DNA from: DALYDD01 sp031973395
GTDB taxonomy: Bacteria; Patescibacteriota; Minisyncoccia; Phycocordibacterales; CAIZLB01
Direction: 5' to 3'
NCBI GenBank assembly: GCA_031973395.1
Contig: DALYDD010000011.1
Coordinates: 1-37,925 of the forward strand
DNA: 37,925 bases
Positions 24,669 to 30,690 of this stretch are shown here, one piece after another (position 1 is the stretch's first letter; each line of letters begins with the position of its first letter). The position numbers were made by a program, and so were the translations under genes. The notes under the pieces are model-generated. The model saw only the letters and a program-made list of their open reading frames with translations, was not told the origin of the DNA and made no database searches.

Positions 24669-25043
24669 ATGCGTATACTAGGTATTAATATCCCAGATCG
24701 AAGGCTAGACATGGCTTTGACCGCCCTTTTTGGTGTCGGACGAAGTCGTTCTAAAGCCATCCTTACTGAAGCAGGCATTGATTTTGGTAAAAAAACATCA
24801 GAATTGACAGCTGCAGAAGAAAACAAAATTAAAACAATTGTCGAATCTTTAAAACTTGAAGCTGACCTCAAGCGAGAAATCGGAGGTAATATCAAGCGAT
24901 TGAAGGATATCAAAAGCTACCGTGGTTCTCGTCATGCACGAAGACTACCGGCTCGAGGCCAGCGAACAAAGACAAATGCCCGAACTTTGAAGGGTGTTAA
25001 GAAAACTATGGGTTCTGGTCGAAAGAAAGAGACTAAGAAGTAA
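24669..25043 (+). CDS. rpsM: 30S ribosomal protein S13
   Basis: 124 residues. MRILGINIPDRRLDMALTAL is followed by the H2TH-like GVGRSRSKAILTEAGI and the conserved SYRGSRHARRLPARGQRTKTN (split here for reading), with a basic tail. It sits at the head of the 30S subunit, contacting the P-site tRNA and the 50S subunit. The position between rpmJ and rpsK is the universal order. Confidence 0.96.
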   Translation: MRILGINIPDRRLDMALTALFGVGRSRSKAILTEAGIDFGKKTSELTAAEENKIKTIVESLKLEADLKREIGGNIKRLKDIKSYRGSRHARRLPARGQRTKTNARTLKGVKKTMGSGRKKETKK

Positions 25044-25082
25044 TAGTCCACTTATTTTTAATCACACTCAATCAATTATTTT

Positions 25083-25508
25083 ATGGGAAAGAAACGAATA
25101 GCAACATCAGCAGACACCGAAGCGGGTGCAAAAAAATCATCTGGCGCTGCCAATAAAAAGCGATTGGACTCAGCCATTTTGAATATCCAATCTACATACA
25201 ACAACACCAAAGCTGTCCTTACAGATGGCAAGGGTAATGTCGTTGCATGGTCATCTACTGGTTCTCTTGGCTTTAAAGGCGCAAAGAAAGGTACTCCGTA
25301 CGCAGCTGCAAAAGTAGGCGAGGTTCTCGCTGAAAAAGCAGCAGCTATGGGAGTAAAAGAAATTTCAGTAGTTATCAAGGGCGTTGGTTCAGGTCGTGAA
25401 TCAGTCGCTCGTTCTTTTATTACAAAAGGATTTGGCCTCACTTCTATCAAAGACGTCACGGGCGTACCTCACAATGGTCCAAAGCCTAAAAAGCCTCGAA
25501 GAGTATAA
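25083..25508 (+). CDS. rpsK: 30S ribosomal protein S11
   Basis: 141 residues, a little longer than the usual 129 through an Ala/Lys-rich N-terminus. ILNIQSTYNNTKAVLTD, then AAKVGEVLAEKAAAMGVKEI and the C-terminal DVTGVPHNGPKPKKPRRV are diagnostic. It lines the platform near the mRNA exit. Its stop codon is inside a perfect 11-bp hairpin (25505-25530). Confidence 0.96.
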   Translation: MGKKRIATSADTEAGAKKSSGAANKKRLDSAILNIQSTYNNTKAVLTDGKGNVVAWSSTGSLGFKGAKKGTPYAAAKVGEVLAEKAAAMGVKEISVVIKGVGSGRESVARSFITKGFGLTSIKDVTGVPHNGPKPKKPRRV

Positions 25509-25530
25509 AAATTCCGAAAGGAATTTTTAT
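25505..25530 (+). repeat. stop-codon-embracing GAAA hairpin after rpsK
   Basis: ATAAAAATTCC (25505-25515), loop GAAA, then GGAATTTTTAT (25520-25530): 11 perfect pairs with a GNRA tetraloop. The stem includes the TAA of rpsK (25506-25508). It could be a partial terminator, an RNA-processing site or a stability element between rpsK and rpsD. Confidence 0.8.
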
Positions 25531-25577
25531 CAAAGATTAGAAAAAGATAAAATCATCCAAACTCTAAAAATAAAACT

Positions 25578-26183
25578 ATGAAACTAGGTCCAAAATATAA
25601 AATTGCGCGAAGACTAGGTGCCCCAATCTTCGAAAAAACACAAACTGCCAAGTTCAAGGCAAGTCTGGGTGAAGGCAAAGAAAAGCGCCGAGGTGGCCCA
25701 AAGAGCGAATTTGCAAAGCAACTACTCGAAAAGCAGAAGGTTCGATTTAGCTATGGTATTTCTGAAAAGCAGTTTAGCCGCTACGTCAAAGAAGTTATCG
25801 AAAGCAAGACTCATCAGCCAGCATTGAAACTTTTTGAAAGACTAGAAACACGCTTAGACAATATGGTTTGGAGACTTGGACTTGTTCCAACACGACGATT
25901 CGCACGACAGGTCGTATCTCACGGTCACATCACTGTAAATGGCCGAAAAGTAACTATTCCTTCATTTATGGTTAAACCCGGAGACCAGCTTGGTATTCGA
26001 GCCGGAAGCGCAGCAAACAAAATTTTTGACACCGTGGACGAAAAAATGAAGGATGCAAATGTACCGACTTGGGTTACTTGGAATACAGAAAAGAAGACAG
26101 GCTCACTTCTGCGACTGCCAACTCTGGAAGGACAGGACTTGCTGTTTGATTTAGGTGCCGTTTTGGAATTTTATAAACGATAA
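25578..26183 (+). CDS. rpsD: 30S ribosomal protein S4
   Basis: 201 residues, normal for S4. GPKYKIARRLGAPIF opens it. The S4 RNA-binding domain reads LETRLDNMVWRLGLVPTRRFARQVVSHGHITVNGRKV across about 93-130. A primary 16S rRNA-binding and assembly protein, and in many bacteria the translational repressor of this operon. No N-terminal zinc-type Cys cluster is seen. The 69-base gap before it holds the hairpin described separately. Confidence 0.96.
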   Translation: MKLGPKYKIARRLGAPIFEKTQTAKFKASLGEGKEKRRGGPKSEFAKQLLEKQKVRFSYGISEKQFSRYVKEVIESKTHQPALKLFERLETRLDNMVWRLGLVPTRRFARQVVSHGHITVNGRKVTIPSFMVKPGDQLGIRAGSAANKIFDTVDEKMKDANVPTWVTWNTEKKTGSLLRLPTLEGQDLLFDLGAVLEFYKR

Positions 26184-26201
26184 TTATTTAATATATTCAC
26201 C

Positions 26202-27173
26202 ATGTCTGAAACATCAATTCTTTTGCCATCAAAACCAAAAATCATTAAAGAGACCGAAACTCTTGGGCATTTTGAAATCGACGGTCTATACCCTGGATAC
26301 GGACATACACTTGGAAACTCTCTCCGACGAATCATCCTCTCTTCACTCCCTGGTGCCGCAATCACTCATGTCAAAATCGAGGGAGTCGGTCATGAGTTTA
26401 CAACTATCGAAGGTGTTAAAGAAGACGTTCTCAATATCCTTCTTAATCTCAAAAAAGTTCGATTCATCGTCTCTGGTGATGAAAGTCAGACTGCCACTTT
26501 GAAAATCAAAGGTTCTCAGGCCGTTACAGCAAAAGATATCAAACTCCCTGGTCAGGTCACAGTTACAAATCCAGACCAGCATCTCTTCACTATCACGAGC
26601 GCTTCTACAGAGGTAGAAATGGAAATCACTATTGAAAAGGGGATCGGCTTTGTTCCAAAAGAACTCATCCACAAAGATCGAGTTGAAATTGGCGCAATTA
26701 GCCTTGATGCAACTTTTTCTCCAATTTTGCAGGCAAACTACGATGTAGAACAAATGCGAGTTGGTGACCGAACAGACTTCAATAAACTGAAGCTCATGGT
26801 TCAGACCGATGGAACCATTTCTCCAAAGGATGCTCTCGAAAAATCTATCGAAATCATGATCACTCAATTGAAAGCGATTATTGGTTTCAAGGAGGAAGAA
26901 ATGATTCCTACGCGAAATGATATCGGTATGGATGGTGCAACAGAAAATCATGCTGACAAAGACGCGCTCGATGACGTCCTCAAGACTCGAATCGAATCGC
27001 TTGATATGTCACAGCGAACAGCAAATGCCCTTGTAAATGCCAATATCCGAACAGTAGGAGGTCTTATTCGAAAGAAGGAAGAAGATATCCTCGAAATCGA
27101 TGGTCTTGGTGCAAAGGGCGTAGATGAAATTAAGTCGATTTTAGAAACACTTGGACTATCGCTTAAGGCGTAG
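26202..27173 (+). CDS. rpoA: RNA polymerase alpha subunit
   Basis: 323 residues, near the usual 315-330. The N-terminal dimerisation domain has GHTLGNSLRRIILSSLPGAAIT and VEGVKEDVLNILLNLK-type sequence. The C-terminal domain is complete, with LDMSQRTANALVNANIRTVG, then ILEIDGLGAKGVDEIK, the helix-hairpin-helix that contacts UP elements and activators. A conserved linker (about 240-258) separates the two. Position between rpsD and rplQ is the usual one. Confidence 0.97.
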   Translation: MSETSILLPSKPKIIKETETLGHFEIDGLYPGYGHTLGNSLRRIILSSLPGAAITHVKIEGVGHEFTTIEGVKEDVLNILLNLKKVRFIVSGDESQTATLKIKGSQAVTAKDIKLPGQVTVTNPDQHLFTITSASTEVEMEITIEKGIGFVPKELIHKDRVEIGAISLDATFSPILQANYDVEQMRVGDRTDFNKLKLMVQTDGTISPKDALEKSIEIMITQLKAIIGFKEEEMIPTRNDIGMDGATENHADKDALDDVLKTRIESLDMSQRTANALVNANIRTVGGLIRKKEEDILEIDGLGAKGVDEIKSILETLGLSLKA

Positions 27174-27211
27174 TAGTATAAGAAACCCAAAGAAATCCTA
27201 AAACCACTGCC

Positions 27212-27562
27212 ATGAGACACCACAACGCAAACCGAAAATTCCATAGAGGCACAACGCAAAGACGAGCTCTTTTGCGCTCTTTGGCTCGAGAACTCTTTCT
27301 CAATGGACGAATCATCACAACTGATGCCAAAGCCAAGGAAGTACGCCCTTTCGCTGAAGAATTGATCACTATCGCAAGAGAAAAGACAGTTGCGGCACGA
27401 AGAACTTTGAACTCAAAGCTCGGAAACAACCCAATCGTACCAATGCTTGTAGATAAAATCGCTCCAAAATACATAGGTCGAAATGGAGGCTATACTCGAA
27501 TTATCAAGCTTGATGCAAGGCCTTCAGATGGCAGCAAAATGGCCGTCATTGAGCTCGTCTAA
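27212..27562 (+). CDS. rplQ: 50S ribosomal protein L17
   Basis: 116 residues. MRHHNANRKFHRGTTQRRAL, then LARELFLNGRIITTDAKAKEVRPFAE-type sequence and NGGYTRIIKLDARPSDGSKM are diagnostic. It sits near the peptide exit tunnel. Its last codons and stop form the 5' arm of a 12-bp hairpin. Confidence 0.96.
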   Translation: MRHHNANRKFHRGTTQRRALLRSLARELFLNGRIITTDAKAKEVRPFAEELITIAREKTVAARRTLNSKLGNNPIVPMLVDKIAPKYIGRNGGYTRIIKLDARPSDGSKMAVIELV

Positions 27563-27583
27563 TTTGCCGAAGGCGAATTAGAC
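27557..27583 (+). repeat. stop-codon-embracing GAA hairpin after rplQ
   Basis: GTCTAATTTGCC (27557-27568), loop GAA, then GGCGAATTAGAC (27572-27583): 12 pairs, one of them a T-G wobble. The TAA of rplQ (27560-27562) is within the 5' arm. No T-run follows, so it is not a standard terminator. Same design as the hairpin after rpsK. Confidence 0.8.
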
Positions 27584-27620
27584 CATAAAACAGAAAAAGA
27601 TTTACCACCTACAAAATATC

Positions 27621-27971
27621 ATGACAACAAAACAAGTAATCGACGCTCAAAATAAAAAACTCGGCCGCGTAGCCTCTGAAATTGCTATCGTTCTTATGGG
27701 TAAAGACAAGCCGACTTTTCAGCGAAATACAGTAGCTGATGTTCAGGTAGAGGTTATCAATGCTTCAAAGATGGATATTTCTGAAGGAAGAAAAGCTGAT
27801 AAATACTATTTGACATACTCAGGCTATCCTGGAGGCCAGAAAAATGAGAAACTCGGAGCTTTGATCGACCGAAAAGGGTACGAGGAAGTTTTGAAGCGAG
27901 CGGTAAAAGGCATGCTTCCAGACAATAAGCTCAAAACAAAGATGCTTCTTAATATTAAAATAACCGCGTAA
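27621..27971 (+). CDS. rplM: 50S ribosomal protein L13
   Basis: 116 residues, shorter than the common 140-145. QNKKLGRVASEIAIVLMGKD and VINASKMDISEGRKADKYY match the N-terminal half. YLTYSGYPGGQKNEKL and VLKRAVKGMLPDNKLKTKML match the centre and end. The missing length is in the N-terminal leader and the C-terminal tail. An early-assembly 23S rRNA-binding protein, in the usual pair with rpsI. Confidence 0.95.
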   Translation: MTTKQVIDAQNKKLGRVASEIAIVLMGKDKPTFQRNTVADVQVEVINASKMDISEGRKADKYYLTYSGYPGGQKNEKLGALIDRKGYEEVLKRAVKGMLPDNKLKTKMLLNIKITA

Positions 27972-27989
27972 TTAACGTAATAATTCATC

Positions 27990-28394
27990 ATGACTGCACA
28001 AGCAAAATATTTTGAAGGAGTTGGACGAAGAAAAACCGCAATTGCGCGAGTTCGAATCACTCCATCCACAAAGCAATCAATCAAGATCAACGATCTAGAT
28101 CTCGTTGGTTATTTCAAAACTGCCAACTTACACACAAAGGCTCTCGAAGCCCTTGCTGAAGGAATCGTAAAAGACCAGAAATTCGATATCACAGTAATGG
28201 TAAATGGTTCAGGTACAAGTTCTCAAGCTGAGGCGATTCGACACGGTATTGCCCGAGCTTTGGAAAAATTTGAACCAACCCTCCGAGCCCCTTTGAAAAA
28301 GGCTGGATACCTCACTCGAGATCAGCGAGCAAAGGAACGAAGAAAGTTCGGTTTGAAGAAGGCCCGAAAGGCTCCACAGTGGTCTAAGCGTTAA
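27990..28394 (+). CDS. rpsI: 30S ribosomal protein S9
   Basis: 134 residues. FEGVGRRKTAIARVRI, then AEAIRHGIARALEKFEP and the C-terminal RERRKFGLKKARKAPQWSKR-like tail (here KERRKFGLKKARKAPQWSKR) are diagnostic. The tail reaches the P-site tRNA anticodon. It is the last gene of the ribosomal cluster, ending 21 bases before a strong terminator. Confidence 0.96.
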   Translation: MTAQAKYFEGVGRRKTAIARVRITPSTKQSIKINDLDLVGYFKTANLHTKALEALAEGIVKDQKFDITVMVNGSGTSSQAEAIRHGIARALEKFEPTLRAPLKKAGYLTRDQRAKERRKFGLKKARKAPQWSKR

Positions 28395-28415
28395 GCCAAG
28401 TCCTGCGTTTTACAC

Positions 28416-28445
28416 AAAGAAAAGCCCCGAAAGGGGCTTTTCTTT
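28416..28445 (+). terminator. intrinsic terminator of the ribosomal cluster
   Basis: AAAGAAAAGCCCC (28416-28428), loop GAAA, GGGGCTTTTCTTT (28433-28445): 13 perfect pairs and a T-rich 3' arm. Very strong; because it is symmetric it could also act on the opposite strand. Confidence 0.92.
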
Positions 28446-28514
28446 ATCTTTTACAAAGGACGGCTGGTAGAACGACCTGACCTCCAGCAGGGAAACTTTA
28501 GAGTACGAAATGGC

Positions 28515-28543
28515 TTGACTAAATAGATAAACAGTTGTACTAT
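28515..28543 (+). promoter_or_regulatory. promoter for the 54-aa membrane protein
   Basis: TTGACT (28515-28520), a 17-base spacer, TACTAT (28538-28543). The ATG at 28554 is ten bases after the -10, so the mRNA should be nearly leaderless. Confidence 0.65.
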
Positions 28544-28553
28544 CTTGGCAGAT

Positions 28554-28718
28554 ATGAGAAAACCGTTCCTCGTTCTGGCACTTTGTGCCCTTGGCGCGCT
28601 CTACGCGTGCATCTCGTCAATAGAAATCAACCCAGTTGCAGGTACGCTTGTTGCCCTCGTAGTTTTGGCTCTATACGCCTTCTACGATGTCTTCATTTCG
28701 GACCGTCGTCGCCATTAA
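28554..28718 (+). CDS. small two-helix membrane protein (54 aa)
   Basis: A short gene in a different frame from the longer, non-credible ORF covering it. It reads MRKPFLVLALCALGALYACI, then a polar SSIEINP turn, a second helix VAGTLVALVVLALYAFYDVF and a basic ISDRRRH end. Two hydrophobic helices of about 18 residues separated by a short loop suggest a membrane hairpin. The first helix with its Cys (LYAC) could instead be a lipoprotein-like signal, but the box is poor. The gene is GC-richer than its neighbours and uses CGT/CGC. It has its own well-spaced promoter and a terminator at 28787-28818. Function unknown; small membrane proteins of this kind often regulate larger complexes or act as toxins, neither shown here. 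Confidence 0.6.
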   Translation: MRKPFLVLALCALGALYACISSIEINPVAGTLVALVVLALYAFYDVFISDRRRH

Positions 28719-28744
28719 TGCGCGATGGCGACCACACCCCTACG

Positions 28745-28826
28745 AAAAGTGAAGCCGACCAGCTTCACGACGAGTCAAATCATGAGACCGCCTGCGCACC
28801 ATTTGCCAGGCGGTTTTTCACTTTTA
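28745..28826 (+). ncRNA. structured 3' region of the small-protein transcript
   Basis: GTGAAGC (28749-28755) can pair locally with GCTTCAC (28762-28768). The overlapping AAAAGTGA (from 28745) can instead pair with TCACTTTT just after the final hairpin. The two folds are mutually exclusive and enclose the terminator stem. It may be a structured 3' UTR or a small RNA; no gene that it could control follows within 260 bases. Confidence 0.4.
28787..28818 (+). terminator. intrinsic terminator after the 54-aa protein
   Basis: ACCGCCTG (28787-28794) pairs with CAGGCGGT (28807-28814), followed by TTTT, then CACTTTTATT. Confidence 0.85.
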
Positions 28827-29092
28827 TTATATTTTATTACTAACGTCTGCACAGAGTGTTATTTTTTAAACAATTAGAGCCCTATTTTATGGCACTTTTT
28901 GAAGCTGGTATTTTCTTTATTCATTTTCTATTTTGTAAAGATAAATGCACAGGATTTTTAATCCAAGATTTGTTAAAATCCTGCTGTCAAACGCTACCAA
29001 GACAGAATTGACAGTCACAGATTTCTGTTTTCAATATAAGATTTGATCTAATTTTGATCAAAATTTCATATCACTTTATTTAAAATCAAAGT
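28827..29092 (+). promoter_or_regulatory. AT-rich intergenic region with a palindrome before the coiled-coil gene
   Basis: No gene seen. An extended -10 (TGTTAAAAT, 28971-28979) is followed by an inverted repeat, CTGTCAA (28984-28990) with TTGACAG (29008-29014). A perfect 16-base palindrome, AATTTTGATCAAAATT, lies at 29050-29065. A TAAAAT -10 (29081-29086) is seven bases before the ATG at 29093. The palindrome, about 15 bases upstream of that -10, is a good operator candidate. Confidence 0.4.
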
Positions 29093-29443
29093 ATGACAGA
29101 AAACATATATTTAACTGAAGAAAAGTTTGACCTAACCATGAGACAACTCATGCTGTATTTAGACGATAGATTTAAAAGAATCGATGATAGATTCGATGCA
29201 ACTGACGCTCGAATTGACAGGGTAGAGTATAGGCTTGATGAAAAGATCGACAGAGTCGAGGAGAGACTCACAGAGAGACTCGATCGAGTCGAAGTAAGAC
29301 TGACAAGAGTGGAGGAGAAGGTCGGCAGGCTGGATGAAAGAATTGATGGGGTGGAGGAAAAAGTCGATGACCTCAAAGAAAAATTCAGAAATTATGCTGG
29401 AAATAATGACCGACGCCTTAATTCCTTGGAAGAACTTGCATAA
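29093..29443 (+). CDS. coiled-coil protein of unknown function
   Basis: 116 residues. After a short N-terminus (TENIYLTEEKFDLTMRQLML) nearly the whole protein is a charged repeat with hydrophobic residues every 3-4 positions: RFKRIDDRFDATDARIDRVE, then EERLTERLDRVEVRLTRVEE and EEKVDDLKEKF. The spacing points to one long parallel coiled coil of seven- and eleven-residue repeats. No membrane segment or signal. It could be a structural or scaffold protein; similar short DRV/ERL repeat proteins are common in CPR and phage-related sequence. It precedes grpE by 30 bases, but grpE has its own promoter, so co-regulation with chaperones is uncertain. Confidence 0.75.
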   Translation: MTENIYLTEEKFDLTMRQLMLYLDDRFKRIDDRFDATDARIDRVEYRLDEKIDRVEERLTERLDRVEVRLTRVEEKVGRLDERIDGVEEKVDDLKEKFRNYAGNNDRRLNSLEELA

Positions 29444-29464
29444 ACAGCTCGACCTGATTAGAAT
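29436..29464 (+). promoter_or_regulatory. grpE promoter
   Basis: TTGCAT (29436-29441), a 17-base spacer, TAGAAT (29459-29464). The ATG at 29474 is nine bases after the -10, so grpE would be leaderless. The -35 overlaps the end of the coiled-coil gene. Confidence 0.6.
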
Positions 29465-29473
29465 ACAGCCACT

Positions 29474-30082
29474 ATGACAGATGATAATCTTACAAATGGC
29501 GGCGATGAGCCAGCAGAAAACGAAATCGACCTTGATGCACCCGTAGATCATGATGGGGAAGTCGATGATGTCACATTCGAACAAGATGCCGATACGCGAG
29601 AGAATACCGCACCAGATGCACAAGTAAAAATTGCCAAACTTAAAGCTGAGATCGAAAAGCTGAAAACAGAGAAGCAGCAATACCTCGATAATTGGCAACG
29701 AGATAAAGCGGAATTCATTAATGCCCGAAAACGGGATGATGAATCAAAATCTGATTTTCTAAAATTTGCTAATGTCGGTTTTGTAGAGGAACTCCTTCCG
29801 GTAATCGATAGCTTTGAATCAGCTCTTAAGCATGCCGAAAACGGCTCAGGAAGCGGCCTTGCCCTTATATACAGCCAATTCAAGGCAACACTAAAAAAGC
29901 TTGGCGTAGAGGAGTTTGGGGCCCAAGGAGAGCCATTTGACCCTGCAAAGCACCAAGCGATAGGTAACGTAGAAACCACGGACAAGGATCAGGACCACAC
30001 TTTGGCAGAAATTCTACAGAAAGGGTATTCAATTCAAGGAAAAGTTATCAGACCGGCGATGGTCAAAGTTTTTCAGCTTTAA
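29474..30082 (+). CDS. grpE: nucleotide exchange factor GrpE
   Basis: Releases ADP from DnaK. The 202-residue protein has an acidic N-terminus (about 1-50), a long dimerising coiled coil (IAKLKAEIEKLKTEKQQYLD) containing NWQRDKAEFINARKR, then a helical bundle (LPVIDSFESALKHAE) and the diagnostic beta domain with EEFGAQGEPFDPAKHQAIG, ending in ILQKGYSIQGKVIRPAMVKV. The order grpE - small membrane protein - dnaK - dnaJ is a chaperone cluster with an extra gene inside. No CIRCE operator is seen. Confidence 0.95.
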   Translation: MTDDNLTNGGDEPAENEIDLDAPVDHDGEVDDVTFEQDADTRENTAPDAQVKIAKLKAEIEKLKTEKQQYLDNWQRDKAEFINARKRDDESKSDFLKFANVGFVEELLPVIDSFESALKHAENGSGSGLALIYSQFKATLKKLGVEEFGAQGEPFDPAKHQAIGNVETTDKDQDHTLAEILQKGYSIQGKVIRPAMVKVFQL

Positions 30083-30116
30083 TCGAAAAAGGGGACTTAA
30101 AAAGTCTTGACAAGCA

Positions 30117-30125
30117 TGCTATAAT
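30117..30125 (+). promoter_or_regulatory. extended -10 promoter after grpE
   Basis: TGCTATAAT with a perfect TATAAT at 30120-30125. A TTGACA at 30107-30112 is too close to be its -35, but could pair with TTATAA further downstream as a second promoter. The ATG of the next gene is at 30161. Confidence 0.55.
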
Positions 30126-30160
30126 ACATGTTATAAGAGGTCGGAAAAGCCTTTAAACCC

Positions 30161-30562
30161 ATGATCATTCAACGCAAACAATACGGCGCTGTTTCGGTTC
30201 TTCTCGTCCAAATAGGATTGGCGCTTTATGTTATTGTCGTATTTTTAGCCCAGGGAACTGACGGTTCTATTTCTCCTAAAATTCTCAAGGTTCAGAAAGT
30301 TGCTGAGGCAAAACAAGCAAAAATCGGCCATTTTACGGAGAAGGCACTGCTTGGTTCTGGAAGTTCTGGCCAAAATCAAATTGTTCAGACATCCCCAATT
30401 TCTCCTGAGCAAATCATCGCACTTCTGGAAGCCCCCAAAGCTGACCTTGTTTTACCTATTGTTGAATTAGAAAATTTTGCGAAAGAAGATGCAGAAGTCG
30501 GCGATTCTTTACATAATATTTATTCGATTGGTTCTAAGCCGAGAGCACCTACGATTGGTTAA
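30161..30562 (+). CDS. small single-pass membrane protein between grpE and dnaK
   Basis: 133 residues, unrecognised. One N-terminal membrane helix (about 9-30, AVSVLLVQIGLALYVIVVFL) is followed by a hydrophilic region of about 100 residues rich in Gly/Ser and Pro (LLGSGSSGQNQ) and an acidic patch (ELENFAKEDAEVGD). The signal-anchor topology puts the soluble part outside the cytoplasm. It has its own promoter and ends with a perfect hairpin two bases after the stop. Its place between grpE and dnaK may be accidental; no chaperone motif is seen. Confidence 0.6.
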   Translation: MIIQRKQYGAVSVLLVQIGLALYVIVVFLAQGTDGSISPKILKVQKVAEAKQAKIGHFTEKALLGSGSSGQNQIVQTSPISPEQIIALLEAPKADLVLPIVELENFAKEDAEVGDSLHNIYSIGSKPRAPTIG

Positions 30563-30563
30563 C

Positions 30564-30587
30564 AAATTTTTCCGCAGGGAAAAATTT
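30564..30587 (+). terminator. hairpin directly after the small membrane protein gene
   Basis: AAATTTTTCC (30564-30573), loop GCAG, GGAAAAATTT (30578-30587): ten perfect pairs starting two bases after the TAA. The following bases are AT-rich but not a T-run, so termination may be partial. Confidence 0.6.
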
Positions 30588-30636
30588 ATAGATATTAGTT
30601 TTATTAATCGAATTATTTAATTAACTTAATAAACCC

Positions 30637-30675
30637 CCAGGGAAAAAGCACGCTCATCTTGATGCTTTTTCCTGG
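30637..30675 (+). promoter_or_regulatory. long hairpin just upstream of dnaK
   Basis: CCAGGGAAAAAGCA (30637-30650) pairs with TGCTTTTTCCTGG (30663-30675): 13 pairs with one bulged G and a 12-base loop. It ends 15 bases before the dnaK ATG. It could be a 5'-UTR control element, for example heat-melting, or a terminator for upstream transcription. An AT-rich stretch (30588-30633) precedes it. Confidence 0.6.
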
Positions 30676-30690
30676 CGGTAAAAAGCAATT

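Noticed and set aside
28535..28843. 102-residue ORF over the small-protein locus
   Set aside because: It starts inside the -10 box, its translation is rich in Cys, Arg and Pro with no coherent structure, and it runs through the terminator; the 54-aa frame has the proper promoter and topology.
30637..30675. CIRCE operator upstream of dnaK
   Set aside because: The stem does not match TTAGCACTC-N9-GAGTGCTAA.
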